Source: Campylobacter hominis ATCC BAA-381 (GTDB lineage Bacteria > Campylobacterota > Campylobacteria > Campylobacterales > Campylobacteraceae). From it: a stretch of 64,000 nt of DNA. A model generated the notes under the pieces. That model made no database searches. It was not told the DNA's origin and saw nothing but the letters and a program-made list of their open reading frames with translations. The DNA is taken from positions 558,001 to 622,000 of the forward strand of contig NC_009714.1 in assembly GCF_000017585.1 (NCBI RefSeq), in the 5' to 3' direction. A program made the position numbers and the translations under genes. This document shows, piece by piece, positions 26,256-36,324 of the stretch; within the stretch, counting starts at the first letter, position 1, and each line of letters starts with the position of its first letter.

Positions 26256-26396
26256 TTATTTTTCCATTTGCGTTTGATTTGTGTCACTATTTTGAGGTTG
26301 AGAATAAAAAGGCGGCTTTTTATAACCGCAACCAAAAACGAAAACTAAGATAAAAAATGATAAAATCGCCTTATGAAAAATCTTAAAACTGCAATC
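26256..26396 (-). CDS. small LptM-like lipoprotein
   Basis: 46 residues from the ATG at 26396. After a charged start comes a hydrophobic run ILSFFILVFVFG, then CGYKKPPFYSQPQ. A cysteine followed by GYKxPPxY resembles the short LptM/YifL-type outer-membrane lipoproteins (pattern CGxKGPLYxP), whose role is to help LptD mature. The lipobox VFGC is imperfect at the second position. The start lies inside the divergent gene that begins at 26373, so the two 5' ends overlap; a non-ATG start closer to the hydrophobic run is an alternative. Confidence 0.5.
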   Translation of the reverse strand, partial: DCSFKIFHKAILSFFILVFVFGCGYKKPPFYSQPQNSDTNQTQMEK

Positions 26397-26843
26397 AAAC
26401 ATTTTATAAACGGTCCTTTCAATGATAAATGGCAAGATAAAGAGCGATTTTTAAATTGTTTTCTTGCTGAAAAGCGAGCATTAATCGACTTTATCTATGT
26501 AAAAAAAGAAAATGATACCAAAAAAGTTTTAATGGTTGCGCTAACTCATCCTTTTGCGAAAAAAGAATTTCAACTTGACAGCAATATAAATATGTTTAAA
26601 AAAACTCTTAAAATTTATCAAAATATACATCCTGATTCCATTTTTGAAGGCGTAGATGAGATAAAATTTTTTGTCAGCAAAAAAATAAAAATAATAAAAA
26701 AAAGGCGTGAAAAGATTGTAAAAAATTTCAGAGCACCTGTGTATGTTGAAAAAAGCAAAGGAAAATTTAAAAATAACGCTATTAATCCGGAGCTTCACAC
26801 ACTTTTTGAAAATTTAAGGAAAAAAATCATTGCTAATAGATGA
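26373..26843 (+). CDS. DUF721/DciA-like protein
   Basis: 156 residues, basic. The central part (VLMVALTHPFAKKEFQLDSN, then KIYQNIHPDS and DEIKFFVSKK) resembles the DUF721 fold, in which a short strand-helix-strand unit follows an N-terminal helix; some DUF721 members are DciA helicase loaders. The C-terminal 40 residues are Lys/Arg-rich and may bind nucleic acid. It overlaps uvrC by 14 bases, so the two genes are co-transcribed. The assignment rests on general shape and is tentative. Confidence 0.55.
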   Translation: MKNLKTAIKHFINGPFNDKWQDKERFLNCFLAEKRALIDFIYVKKENDTKKVLMVALTHPFAKKEFQLDSNINMFKKTLKIYQNIHPDSIFEGVDEIKFFVSKKIKIIKKRREKIVKNFRAPVYVEKSKGKFKNNAINPELHTLFENLRKKIIANR

Positions 26844-28653
26844 GATAAAATCGTTACCTAAACAAAGCGGTGTTTATGAGTATTTCGATAAAGACGGACA
26901 TTTGCTTTATGTTGGAAAAGCTAAAATTTTAAAAAACAGAGTTAGAAGTTATTTTTCATTTACGTCAAAAAACAGTGCTGCGAACGGTTCTTTGCCATCA
27001 AACCCGAAAGTAAGTCCCAGAATTGCAAAAATGATAAGCGAAGCCGTGCATTTGGAATACATCGTAACGCCAAGTGAAAGTGATGCTTTAATACTTGAAA
27101 ATTCATTTATTAAACAGCTCAAACCGAAATACAATATTTTATTACGCGACGATAAAACTTACCCGTATATTTATATAGATTTAAGTGAGAAATTTCCAAG
27201 ATTTAAAATTACGAGAAAAGTCATAAAAGGAACAAATATAAAGTATTTCGGACCATATTTTAAAGGAAGTCGCGAAATTTTGGAAGCTCTTTATTATCAA
27301 TTTGCGCTTGTGCAAAAAAACGGTTGTTTAAAATCTAAAAAAGAGTGCATTTTTTATCAAATAAAGCGTTGTAAGGCTCCTTGCACGGGTAAAATTTCAA
27401 GTGAAGAATATGTAAAAATAGTTAATGAAAGTATAAAATTTATAAAAAATCCTGAACTTTTACTGCCGAATTTAGAAATTTTAATGCAAAATTACGCACT
27501 TGGTGAAAATTTTGAAGAGGCGGCTAAAATTCGCGATATGATAAATACGATAAAAGATATAGAAGTTCGTGTGGAAGTTGATCTTGCAAGGCTTGAAGAT
27601 TTTGAAGTAATTGCAATAAACTCATATGCAAATTTGGTTGCTGTTGTTCGTTTTAGCGTGCGAGACGGCAAAATTTCAGGTTCAAAATGTAATATTATAA
27701 ATTTTAAAAACCTTACAAAAGACGATTTCAATGATATTTACAGACAGGCGATTTTGGAAATTTATCCGGAAGGCGCTCCTGTCGGGGCAAATAAAATTTA
27801 TACTTATGATGATTTTGAAGACAAAGAACTTGTTGCTAAAATTTTAGAAAATAAACACGGACGCAAATTTCAAATAAATAGCCCGAAGATAGGCGAAAAA
27901 AGAAGAATTTGCGAAATTGCATTTAAAAATTGCGAAATAAATATTCAAAAACATTTAAAAACGCACGATTACGGTTTTTTATCTGAATTGAAAGATTATT
28001 TTGATTTGCAAAATTTGCCTGTAAATATAGAAATTTTTGATAATTCTCATATGTTTGGAAATACACCTGTCGGGGCGATGGTTTGTTTTAAAGACGGTAA
28101 TTTTTATAAGGAAAACTATCGCCATGCACATTTGAAATCAAACAATGATTACGATCAAATGATTGAATTTTTAACTCTTAGGGTTAAGCGTTTTGATAAA
28201 ATTTCACCGCCTGATTTATGGGTGATAGATGGTGGAAAAGCACTTTTGGATTTGGCAGGTCAAATTTTAAAAAGTGTCGGTGTAAATGTAGATGTGATAG
28301 CTATTTCAAAAGAAAAAATAGACGCCAAAGCTCACCGGGCAAAAGGCGCTGCAAAAGATAAAATAGTTACAATAAACGGAACTTTTTCGCTTTCAACATA
28401 TGACAAAAAGTTACAATTTTTTCAAAAACTGCGCGATGAAGCGCATAGATTTGCAATTTCATTTCATCAAAAAAGCAAGCGAAAGCAGGATCTCACAAGC
28501 TCAAAATTATTAAAAATGGGCGTGAGTGCAGGAAGTTTAAAAAAACTGATTGATTTTTTCGGCTCTTTTGAAAAAATTTATGAAGCGGATTATGATGAAA
28601 TTAAAAATCTTACAAATAAAAAAACTGCCGAAATTTTATTTAAAAATTATTAA
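26830..28653 (+). CDS. uvrC: Excinuclease ABC subunit C
   Basis: 607 residues from a TTG start, with AAGGAAAA upstream. UvrC makes both incisions around a lesion in nucleotide excision repair with UvrAB. The N-terminal GIY-YIG nuclease is visible (SGVYEYFDKDGHLLYVGKAK near residue 12, RVRSYF), the UvrB-interaction helix pair near 205-240, the RNase H-like C-terminal nuclease with IEIFDNSH and WVIDGGKA, and a C-terminal helix-hairpin-helix (MGVSAGSLKKLIDFFGSFE). All domains are complete. Confidence 0.96.
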   Translation: MLIDEIKSLPKQSGVYEYFDKDGHLLYVGKAKILKNRVRSYFSFTSKNSAANGSLPSNPKVSPRIAKMISEAVHLEYIVTPSESDALILENSFIKQLKPKYNILLRDDKTYPYIYIDLSEKFPRFKITRKVIKGTNIKYFGPYFKGSREILEALYYQFALVQKNGCLKSKKECIFYQIKRCKAPCTGKISSEEYVKIVNESIKFIKNPELLLPNLEILMQNYALGENFEEAAKIRDMINTIKDIEVRVEVDLARLEDFEVIAINSYANLVAVVRFSVRDGKISGSKCNIINFKNLTKDDFNDIYRQAILEIYPEGAPVGANKIYTYDDFEDKELVAKILENKHGRKFQINSPKIGEKRRICEIAFKNCEINIQKHLKTHDYGFLSELKDYFDLQNLPVNIEIFDNSHMFGNTPVGAMVCFKDGNFYKENYRHAHLKSNNDYDQMIEFLTLRVKRFDKISPPDLWVIDGGKALLDLAGQILKSVGVNVDVIAISKEKIDAKAHRAKGAAKDKIVTINGTFSLSTYDKKLQFFQKLRDEAHRFAISFHQKSKRKQDLTSSKLLKMGVSAGSLKKLIDFFGSFEKIYEADYDEIKNLTNKKTAEILFKNY

Positions 28654-28772
28654 AAATTCCCAAATAAAAGCTTGCTTTAAACTTAAAATGAGTAAAATTA
28701 CCAATTAGAAGTTTTACCTAGCTTAGGTATGGCTTGATTTTAGTTTTTTAAAAAAAATTTAAGGATAAGTCC

Positions 28773-31700
28773 ATGAAATTAAGCACAAATAGTTCGCTCT
28801 TTATAATAAGTGCGGTTCCGCTTATGTTGATTTTCGTGTTTGCGTCATATTTCTTTTATAAATCTTTCGCAGATTATTCGAAAATTCAAAGTCTTACAAC
28901 TCAGTTTGATAATTCTAGAGAATTAAATAAAGTTCTTGAGGAATTAGGTCGTGAACGTGGTTTGACAGCTGCATTTTTGGGTAGCGGCGGCGCCATAGGA
29001 AGCGGTGAAGTTCTAAAAAAACAAAGAGTTACTACAGATACCGCTATTTCGACGTTTAAGCGTAAAGCAAGTGAATTTGAAGAACGTGGAAATTTTTTGA
29101 GCCAATTGCTTGGTTATAAAAACGAAGAATTGAAAAATAATAATGCAAAAATTTTATCACTTCTTGGAAAATTACCTGAAATAAGAACGGTTATAGATCA
29201 AAAAAAACCAAGTTTCGTAAATTTGTATGACGAATATTATAGAAATATTGACATTCAATACGCTGTTTCGCAACAAGCTATTTCTAAATTTTTTACTCAA
29301 CCTGATATTTCTACGTGGGCCACAACACTTGCTAATACTTATTCAAGTCTTATGAATACAATTTCAGAAAGAGACTATGTAATAGAAAATATCGTTGCAA
29401 GCAGATCTATGAATACAAAAACAATTCAACGCTGGAAAGATTTCAGTAATGCAAGCAGATTGCCTGTATATACATATTTACCTGCATCTAACGCAAAAAA
29501 TGAAATTCAAAAAATTCTTGACAATGTAGAAACTAAAAATATTTTAAACGATACTGATAGACTTGATTTGCTTTTGCAACAAGATGCGCTTAGCGGTCAA
29601 TACCGAATGTCATTTATTGAGTGGTTTACTATTATGACACAAAAATATAATATTACAAAAGAAATTATTGTAAAAATTGATTCCGAGCTTAATAAAGTTG
29701 CTATTGCAAATGTGGCGGCAGGAAAACAAATACTATATATTTCTGCTGTTATTTGGGCTTTTACATTAGTTCTTATATTTTTCTCAGCCAGTGTGTCAAG
29801 AAAATTTTCTAAAAACGTTAAAGAACTCGGTAAAGTTATCGGTCGTATCGGTGAGCTTTCAAATCAAGAGCAAAATATTGATATTCAATCAAGCGAAGGA
29901 ATTACAAAGGCTTACGGCCTTATACAAGATGCTTTGGACTTGGTTACTTATCAAAAAGAAGCAGCCGAAGATGCAAACAAAGCAAAATCTATTTTCCTTG
30001 CCAATATGTCGCACGAAATCAGAACTCCGCTTAACGGTGTTATCGGTTTTACAGAGCTTTTAAGAAATACAGAGCTTGATGAAGAGCAACAAGATTATGT
30101 GGATACTATCGAACAATCATCTGAAAACCTACTTACAATTATAAATAATATTTTGGATGTTTCTAAAATCGAAAGTAACAAAGTTGAGCTTGAAGATATC
30201 TTATTTAATCCTATTCAAGATTTTGAAAGTGCGGTTGAAATTTATGTTGCAAAAGCAACTGAGAAAAATATAGATATTTTATTATACATTGATCCTACTT
30301 TGATTCATCACCTATACGGCGATATCACAAAGATTAAAGAAGTTTTAATCAATTTGATGTCAAATGCCGTAAAATTTACACCTGAGGGTGGTATGATTGC
30401 AGTAGAAATTGTCAGAGTAAAAAGTGATAATCCAAATGAGGCAACTGTAAATTTTAGTGTTGAAGATACTGGAGTTGGAATTGCGGAAGATAAATTGGTT
30501 AATGTATTTAATGCTTTTTCACAAGCCGATTCTACAATTACAAGAAAATATGGCGGAACAGGACTTGGATTAACAATTTCATCTAAATATGTTGCTATGA
30601 TGGGTGGAAAGCTAGAAGTTAAATCGACTTTAGGAAAAGGAACAAGATTTTACTTTACACTTACATTTAAAGAAACACAAAAGACAAATGCTGAAAATAT
30701 GTTTGATGGTATTAAACAACTTAGTTGTGCTATGTTTGCTGAGCAAAGCGATGTAATGTTTAATAATATTTTCAAAAATTATATTGAACACTTCGGTGCT
30801 AAAATTTCAATTTTCTATGATAAAAATGAATTTTTAAATAGTGCCGATAGTGGAAAGTTCAATGTTCTTGCAACTAGATTTAAAAATTTTGATAGTATTA
30901 AAGATAGCGTAAAATTGCCATTATTATTATCTTTAAAACCGAAAGAACTTCAAAGTATAACTATAACAAATCCGAATGTATTTACAATTTCAGAGCCTGT
31001 AAATGTATCTAAACTTGTAAAAGTCGTAGGTAGAATTTCAAAAGCAGGCGCAGTCCCAGGTTTAAGAGGTGATAGTGGATTTGAAAGCAGTAATTTAAAA
31101 GATATCATTCAAAATAGTCTTAAAAAACAAGGTGAACCTGAAATAAAAATTAGTGAACCGGTTGCAGAACAAGTTATTGAAGAGGTGTCTGAGCCTGAAA
31201 TTTCTGTTGTACAAGAAGAAATTAAGCCTCTTGATATATCTTTAGATGATAATTTATTTTCACAAAAAGCAGTTGAAACTGAGCCTGAGACTTTATCGGC
31301 TGAAAGTGAACCGAAAATTGAAATTCCAGTTGAACCTGTTGTTACGGAACCTGTAGTACATGAACCTGAAATTAAAGTAGTAAATGAAGTACAAAGTGAC
31401 GAAGAAGAAGCAGCTAAATTTGATGAGCCTATTAGTTTGGTTATTCCGGATGAAACTTCTAAAGTAAAAATTGAACCTGTTGTTGAATCTGTTAAATCAC
31501 AAGAACCTGAAGTTGTTACTGAAGAAGCTGTTAAACCTGTTGATTTTGAAATACCTGTTGAAAAAGTTGCAGCTGAATCTGAAATAGTCGAGGAAAAAAT
31601 TCCGGAACCTGAAATAATTAAGTCTGAACCTGCAATAAAAGAAACGATAAAACCTAAAACTAAAGTAGTTACAGAATATGTGGATAAAACTGAAATAGTT

Positions 31701-32930
31701 GAAGAAACTATAATGGTAGATGAAGAATTTGAAGAGCCTGTTACTACTTATGAAATCGTTGAAAAACCTGAAACTGTGATGGTAGAAGTGGAAGAGGAAG
31801 TAATAGAAGAAATAGACGATCCAAATGCGGCATCTTCAGGAGTAGCAGGTGGAGGAGATGATGTACCGCTTCTAAAACGTACATACAATGCAAATATTTT
31901 AATTGCAGAAGATAATGAAATAAATCAAAAACTTATGAAACACACATTGAGCAGTTTTAAAGCAAATCTTACAATAGTTGAAAATGGTCTTTTAGCTTTA
32001 GAGGCTCGTAAAAGCGGCGATTTTGATTTGGTATTTATGGATATTTCAATGCCTGTTATGGATGGAATTGAAGCTACAAAACAAATCAAACAATACGAAC
32101 AGGAAAATAATTTAAAACACATTCCAATTGTTGCTGTTACTGCAAATGCATTAAAAGGCGACAGAGAAAGATTTATGTCACAAGGGTTGGATGAATATTG
32201 TACTAAACCGATTAAAAAGGATATTTTAGCTTCTATGCTTGATATGTTTATTAAAAATAAACGTTCTGATGGTGCAGGTGCGGCTGCTGCTACAAATGAA
32301 CCACCAAAGAAAATAAAAGTAAAACGCAAAATTAAAAAACAAGTGCCAAAAACAGTTATTAAAAAAGTTAAAGTTCCAAAAACAGTTATTAAAAAAGTTG
32401 TAAAAAAAGTTCCTAAAGTTGTAAAAAAAGAGATAACTAAAAAAGTTCCTGTTCAAAAAGTAGTAGAAATTCCGGTAGAGCAAGTATCTACAATAGACAC
32501 TTTTAGCGAAAATTTAAATAAAACTTTAAATATTAAATCGGATATTGAGCAAAAAGTTGAAAGCAAACCTATAAATGCTGAAATTTTTAAGGACGTGCTA
32601 CTTTATAAAAATAATCCGATTGAAAATCGTATTTTTGCTAGTATATTAAATCATATGGAACTTAGCGTAGATATGGTTGAGAGTTTTGATGAATTTGTTA
32701 AAAAAGTCAAAGAGAGTGGTTACAAGTTATCACTAATTGACGATAAGGTGCCAAATTTTGATGCTTCATTACTACAAAATTCTATTGATTTAAGTCCAAG
32801 TGACATTAAGTCTGTTGTATTTACCGATAATGTAAGTAAAAATACACTTAAAGGTAAGTTTAATGATGTTATTAAATATGGCATTAACAAAACACAACTT
32901 GAAAACATTGTAAATAAATATATAGGATGA
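28773..32930 (+). CDS. Large hybrid histidine kinase with NIT sensor and charged repeat arms
   Basis: 1385 residues. TM1 at about 9-30; periplasmic NIT-type (nitrate/nitrite-sensing-like) domain about 40-315 with [18 protein letters not shown]2 about 322-345; HisKA with [11 protein letters not shown] (His414); HATPase with NLMSNAVKF and [10 protein letters not shown] up to about 635; a degenerate receiver about 655-765 without a clear Asp; an acidic Glu/Pro/Val arm about 790-1025 (many EPE and EPV words); a full receiver about 1038-1150 with Asp1090 in FMDISMP; a Lys/Val/Pro arm about 1178-1225; and a second receiver-like domain to the end. The next gene is a CheY-like protein, the likely partner. 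The signal sensed is unknown. Confidence 0.88.
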   Translation: MKLSTNSSLFIISAVPLMLIFVFASYFFYKSFADYSKIQSLTTQFDNSRELNKVLEELGRERGLTAAFLGSGGAIGSGEVLKKQRVTTDTAISTFKRKASEFEERGNFLSQLLGYKNEELKNNNAKILSLLGKLPEIRTVIDQKKPSFVNLYDEYYRNIDIQYAVSQQAISKFFTQPDISTWATTLANTYSSLMNTISERDYVIENIVASRSMNTKTIQRWKDFSNASRLPVYTYLPASNAKNEIQKILDNVETKNILNDTDRLDLLLQQDALSGQYRMSFIEWFTIMTQKYNITKEIIVKIDSELNKVAIANVAAGKQILYISAVIWAFTLVLIFFSASVSRKFSKNVKELGKVIGRIGELSNQEQNIDIQSSEGITKAYGLIQDALDLVTYQKEAAEDANKAKSIFLANMSHEIRTPLNGVIGFTELLRNTELDEEQQDYVDTIEQSSENLLTIINNILDVSKIESNKVELEDILFNPIQDFESAVEIYVAKATEKNIDILLYIDPTLIHHLYGDITKIKEVLINLMSNAVKFTPEGGMIAVEIVRVKSDNPNEATVNFSVEDTGVGIAEDKLVNVFNAFSQADSTITRKYGGTGLGLTISSKYVAMMGGKLEVKSTLGKGTRFYFTLTFKETQKTNAENMFDGIKQLSCAMFAEQSDVMFNNIFKNYIEHFGAKISIFYDKNEFLNSADSGKFNVLATRFKNFDSIKDSVKLPLLLSLKPKELQSITITNPNVFTISEPVNVSKLVKVVGRISKAGAVPGLRGDSGFESSNLKDIIQNSLKKQGEPEIKISEPVAEQVIEEVSEPEISVVQEEIKPLDISLDDNLFSQKAVETEPETLSAESEPKIEIPVEPVVTEPVVHEPEIKVVNEVQSDEEEAAKFDEPISLVIPDETSKVKIEPVVESVKSQEPEVVTEEAVKPVDFEIPVEKVAAESEIVEEKIPEPEIIKSEPAIKETIKPKTKVVTEYVDKTEIVEETIMVDEEFEEPVTTYEIVEKPETVMVEVEEEVIEEIDDPNAASSGVAGGGDDVPLLKRTYNANILIAEDNEINQKLMKHTLSSFKANLTIVENGLLALEARKSGDFDLVFMDISMPVMDGIEATKQIKQYEQENNLKHIPIVAVTANALKGDRERFMSQGLDEYCTKPIKKDILASMLDMFIKNKRSDGAGAAAATNEPPKKIKVKRKIKKQVPKTVIKKVKVPKTVIKKVVKKVPKVVKKEITKKVPVQKVVEIPVEQVSTIDTFSENLNKTLNIKSDIEQKVESKPINAEIFKDVLLYKNNPIENRIFASILNHMELSVDMVESFDEFVKKVKESGYKLSLIDDKVPNFDASLLQNSIDLSPSDIKSVVFTDNVSKNTLKGKFNDVIKYGINKTQLENIVNKYIG
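32346..32399 (+). repeat. 24-bp direct repeat pair within the kinase gene
   Basis: CCAAAAACAGTTATTAAAAA plus AGTT occurs at 32346-32369 and exactly again at 32376-32399, a 30-bp period that encodes two copies of the [10 protein letters not shown]-type unit. More degenerate copies follow. The period is a multiple of three, so loss or gain would keep the frame and change arm length. Confidence 0.85.
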
Positions 32931-32934
32931 GAAT

Positions 32935-33315
32935 ATGAGAAATATTAAAGTTTTAACCGTTGACGACGATAATATTAATTTGAAGTTGTTGGAAGTTATG
33001 CTAAAAAAAACAGGTAAAATTGATGAAATAATTAAGGCTTCAAATGGTCTTGAGGCTCTTAGCATACTTGATCAAAGAGATGATATTGATTTAATTTTAC
33101 TGGATATTGTTATGCCCGTTATGAACGGGCTTGAGTTTTTGGACAATATGCATTCACGAGAAAAAATATCACATATACCGGTTATTGTTTTAACAACAGA
33201 TGAAACTGCCAAACATGAAGCTTTTAACAAAGGTGCATATGATTTTATGACTAAGCCGGTTTATGATAAAGAGCTGAATCAAAAACTTAATGATGTTATG
33301 AGCATTATTGAATAA
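32935..33315 (+). CDS. CheY-like single-domain response regulator
   Basis: 126 residues, only a receiver. The acidic pair DDD in LTVDDDNINLK near residue 10, the phospho-acceptor Asp in LILLDIVMP near residue 57, the Thr in VLTTDE and the Lys in MTKPV near residue 105 are all there. It starts 4 bases after the hybrid kinase stops, so the two are co-expressed and probably form one phosphorelay. There is no output domain, so it should act by protein contact, for example at the flagellar motor or another kinase; which one is not shown by the sequence. Confidence 0.93.
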   Translation: MRNIKVLTVDDDNINLKLLEVMLKKTGKIDEIIKASNGLEALSILDQRDDIDLILLDIVMPVMNGLEFLDNMHSREKISHIPVIVLTTDETAKHEAFNKGAYDFMTKPVYDKELNQKLNDVMSIIE

Positions 33316-33347
33316 AACAGCTTTTTTAACTTTTGTTTAAAAAATTT

Positions 33348-33382
33348 GCCTCAAAAAAATATAGTTTTTTGAGGCTTTTTTT
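33348..33382 (+). terminator. strong rho-independent terminator after the regulator gene
   Basis: GCCTCAAAAAA and TTTTTTGAGGC form an 11-bp stem around a short loop, followed directly by seven T (33376-33382). It ends the kinase-regulator operon. Confidence 0.92.
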
Positions 33383-33457
33383 ATTATTTTAATTCAATAG
33401 GAATTAAAAATTAGTTTATATTTTTAAATTTATATCATAAAATTTTATTATATATTT

Positions 33458-33531
33458 GTCCTTATAGCTCAGCTGGATAGAGCGCAAAATTCCTAATTTT
33501 GAGGCCGTGAGTTCGAATCTCGCTAGGGACA
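33458..33531 (+). tRNA. tRNA-Arg(CCU)
   Basis: A complete cloverleaf: acceptor GTCCTTA with TAGGGAC, D-arm AGCTCAGCTGGATAGAGC, anticodon stem CAAAA/TTTTG with loop TTCCTAA (anticodon CCT), and T-arm with GTTCGAATC. The CCA end is not encoded. It reads AGG codons. Confidence 0.93.
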
Positions 33532-34239
33532 TGAATACTCATATAATACAAGCCTGTTACATCATAATTATGAAAAGTATTTGTAATTAGTCAAATTTTT
33601 ATTATTACAATGATTAGGATAATTAAATAATAAATTACATGTTAAAAATTTGAACTATTTTACTCGCATGATACTTGTCATTATAATTAATTATATATGA
33701 AATTATAATGAGTTAAAAAATAAAAAGTATTTATATAAAATCCAATAAACAAATATATAAATAAACAAATAATCTAACAATCATATAAAGTAAATATTTC
33801 AAATTTTATTGAAGGATATAATGCCAGGAGCAGGAAAATATATAACTTATTTCTATAGTTATGATAAAATTTTAGAAAAATACGCTGTATAGATAAGATT
33901 TTGGTTAATTTCATTTTGTAAACTTAAAGTCTGTATAATAAAATGATAGATTTAGCAAGTCGTAGGTAAAAAAAAGAAAATAAATCAGTTTCCTAAAATT
34001 TTATTAGTAGATAAATATCGAGATGAATTTTTATATTATCAGTGTATTGTAAAAATAAAAATCACACATAGCTATAATACAAAGTTTAACAAGTTAATTT
34101 AACCAAAAAAATATAAATTAAAGAAACTTATAAAACCTTAAAGCAACATACAAAAGACTACTAAGTAATAATAATTTAAATAAATTTTTAAATCATTTAT
34201 TCTTATATATAAAAAAGTGATGGATAATTTTGCATTTAA
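33532..34239. other. gene-poor debris between tRNA-Arg and the relic integrase
   Basis: No intact gene. A 23-codon frame at 33821-33892 (plus) starts MPGAGKYITYFYSYDK behind GAAGGAT and looks like the N-terminus of a lost gene. A second piece near 33979-34101 reads NQFPKILLVDKYRDEFLYYQ in one frame to a TAA. Neither is recognised. Base composition is extremely AT-rich, and there is no tRNA 3'-end repeat that I can see. Confidence 0.4.
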
Positions 34240-35367
34240 ATTAAACTTTTTACAAATTACCGCCATTTTAAAATCATTTTCTTGCTTTTATCTGTATTTA
34301 CATTTTTTAAATATGGCTTCAATGTGTCTATTTTATGTACTGGATATACAAATTTAAAAATTGTTATATTTTTAATCTGAAATATTTATTTATAAAAGCA
34401 TTGAAAGTTTCTCTAAAACTTGTATGACTTTTACTTTGTTTATGTTAATCTTTAATAAAATATTAACCTTTTTAATAAGCCTCTTATTTAAAGCAGTCGT
34501 TGCTGTTTTGGTATATTATTCAAAACATTTTGTCGCCAGGATTTTATTGCATATGTTTATTATAAAAAGTGCTAAATCGCTGGAAATTCTTAAATCAAAT
34601 TGTCTGTGCTTTTTTCCTTTTCAGTTAATCAAAGTGTAAATAATACTTTTTATTTTTATTAATTTTTAAGTGTAATTTCATGTAAAAGCTCATTTTATAA
34701 GCATTTTTACAAATTTCATTCAATTATATTTCCTGTAAAATATATTAAACTTCGTAAATCACTTATATGATAGATCCAAACTAATTCATATGTTGTTTTA
34801 GATGCAGCCTTTGTCTTATTTATATTATAAATATCACTATAATTTATTCCACCTAAAGAATTTTGTTTTATATAACCATTAACGGTAACATACCTTAATA
34901 AACTTCTAATCATTAGAAGCGAATCTTTAAAATAACTATATCTTTTGTTTATTATTAATGGCTGTAAGCAAGTTTTTAACCAGGTTTAGATTATTTATTG
35001 AATTAATCGGTTTGTTTTTTTAGATATAAATCGAAATTTTTAAGCATATGATTATGCTTTTTAACTGTTGCAGGTGCTAAAGCCTTCGCTTTTAAATATT
35101 CATCACTTATTAGTTTAAGTGATTTTTTAGTAGGCTTTTGAAAGTCTGTAGATATTTTTTTAGCAATTTGGTAGGCTTTGGAGTAATCGATCTCTTTACA
35201 ATTTCCAATGCTTTTACTATCTTGCCCATATTTCTAAAACCGGTTGTTATTGAAGATTGTTATATTTTTTTGGATACTCTACTTCTAAACCATAGATTTA
35301 CTTCGGAGTTTATTAAGATTTTAAAATCTTTTTTATTGTATTTGGCTTTATAAGATTTTGGATCGTT
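34240..35367 (-). pseudogene. relic tyrosine recombinase (P4-type integrase)
   Basis: Joined minus-strand fragments rebuild most of an integrase. From 35367: NDPKSYKAKYNKKDFKILIN and LWFRSRVSKK (N-terminal arm domain). Then DYSKAYQIAKKISTDFQKPT and LAPATVKKHNHMLKNFDLYL (core-binding domain), INSINNLNLVKNLLTAINNK, and at 34913-34716 LLRYVTVNGYIKQNSLGGIN followed by HISDLRSLIYF. Near 34420-34250 a last piece reads FKFVYPVHKIDTLKPYLKNV, like the C-terminal end. At least four stops and several frameshifts show it is long dead. It points away from the tRNA-Leu 3' end at 35645, as islands at tRNA genes do. Confidence 0.65.
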
Positions 35368-35644
35368 AATTATTTATCAATCGTCACCTTTATCATTCAG
35401 TTTCTTTTTTTATAAAACTTTAATAAAAATTGCAATTAAATTTCAAGTTTTTTTAGGTTATGAGAGATAATGAATCAAATTTATAATTTTTTTGGGAGAT
35501 TTTTTAGTTAATTTAAACTTATATAGTGTTTTATTGATTTTTATTATCGCTTTTCAATATGATACTCAAATCATTAACTAAAGTGATCAGTTATTGTTTT
35601 AGTTGATATCATTAACACTTACTATACATTAAAAGAAGCTTAAA

Positions 35645-35730
35645 TGGTGCGACCAGCGAGACTTGAACTCGCACACGCGAAGCGCACTACCACCTCAAGA
35701 TAGCGTGTATACCAATTTCACCATGGTCGC
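35645..35730 (-). tRNA. tRNA-Leu(GAG)
   Basis: 86 bases including an encoded CCA. Acceptor GCGACCA pairs with TGGTCGC; the anticodon stem CTATC/GGTAG closes the loop TTGAGGT, giving anticodon GAG; a long variable arm (TGCGCTTCGCG) is typical of tRNA-Leu; and the T-arm is GCGAG-TTCAAGT-CTCGC. A relic integrase lies just past its 3' end. Confidence 0.93.
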
Positions 35731-35752
35731 AATTAAAAAAAATAAAAAGAAT

Positions 35753-35778
35753 TAAAAATAAAAGCCCCGTTGCGGGGC
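35753..35778 (-). terminator. rho-independent terminator of atpE
   Basis: GCCCCG (35764-35769) and CGGGGC (35773-35778) form a GC-rich 6-bp stem with a 3-base loop; on the minus strand TTTTATTTTT follows. It lies 8 bases after the atpE stop. Confidence 0.88.
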
Positions 35779-35785
35779 ATAAAAT

Positions 35786-36130
35786 TTATTTTGCAGCAGC
35801 TGCGATTGTTTCTGTAAGCAATGGGTTTGCATAAAGCAAAATAAATACAATAACAAGAGCATAGATAACTTGTGCTTCAATCATCGCAAGAGAGATATAC
35901 ATTGTAGTTGTAAGTTTGCTTGAAATGCTTGGGTTTCGAGCCATTCCTAAAATTGTAGCATTAGCTGCAATTCCCATACCTATACCACCGCCGCATGCGG
36001 CAACGCCAATAGCTATACCAACGCCTATTGCTGAAAATGAAGCAATTTGTGCATAAATGCTGATCATATCACCATCAGCAGCGAAGGCAATGCCAACTAG
36101 TGCAAAAAATAAAACAAGAATTTTCTTCAC
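35786..36130 (-). CDS. atpE: ATP synthase F0 subunit c
   Basis: 114 residues, longer than the usual 75-90 because of an N-terminal leader-like segment (KKILVLFFALVGIAFAAD) common in epsilonproteobacteria. The ring-forming hairpin follows: a Gly/Ala-rich helix (AIGVGIAIGVAACGGGIGMGI), the polar loop ARNPSISSKL and a second helix with the proton-carrying Glu in YISLAMIEAQVIYALV. It stands alone, away from other atp genes, with its own terminator. Confidence 0.95.
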   Translation of the reverse strand: MKKILVLFFALVGIAFAADGDMISIYAQIASFSAIGVGIAIGVAACGGGIGMGIAANATILGMARNPSISSKLTTTMYISLAMIEAQVIYALVIVFILLYANPLLTETIAAAAK

Positions 36131-36324
36131 ATCTCATCCTTTAATAAAGTTTCAAAATTTAAAACACACTATTCTAGTTAAATTTCGCTTTGAAATTGTT
36201 TAAATAGCACTAATTTTTTATTATCCTGTATTGTTAAATTTTCAAATTACTATTTAAAAAAATAAAAATTTGCAAACAATTTTTAAAAATTTGATGGATT
36301 AAAATTTAATGTTTCACTGCAATT

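Noticed and set aside
31925-32483. minus-strand open frames opposite the kinase receiver and basic arm
   Set aside because: They are opposite a clear receiver domain and a Lys-rich arm; their Phe/Asn-rich content is the mirror of Lys codons.
34424-34639. 71-codon plus-strand open frame in the tRNA interval
   Set aside because: It is antisense to the relic integrase, whose minus-strand reading makes better protein sense.
35138-35353. 71-codon plus-strand open frame
   Set aside because: It is the complement of the integrase core-binding and arm fragments.
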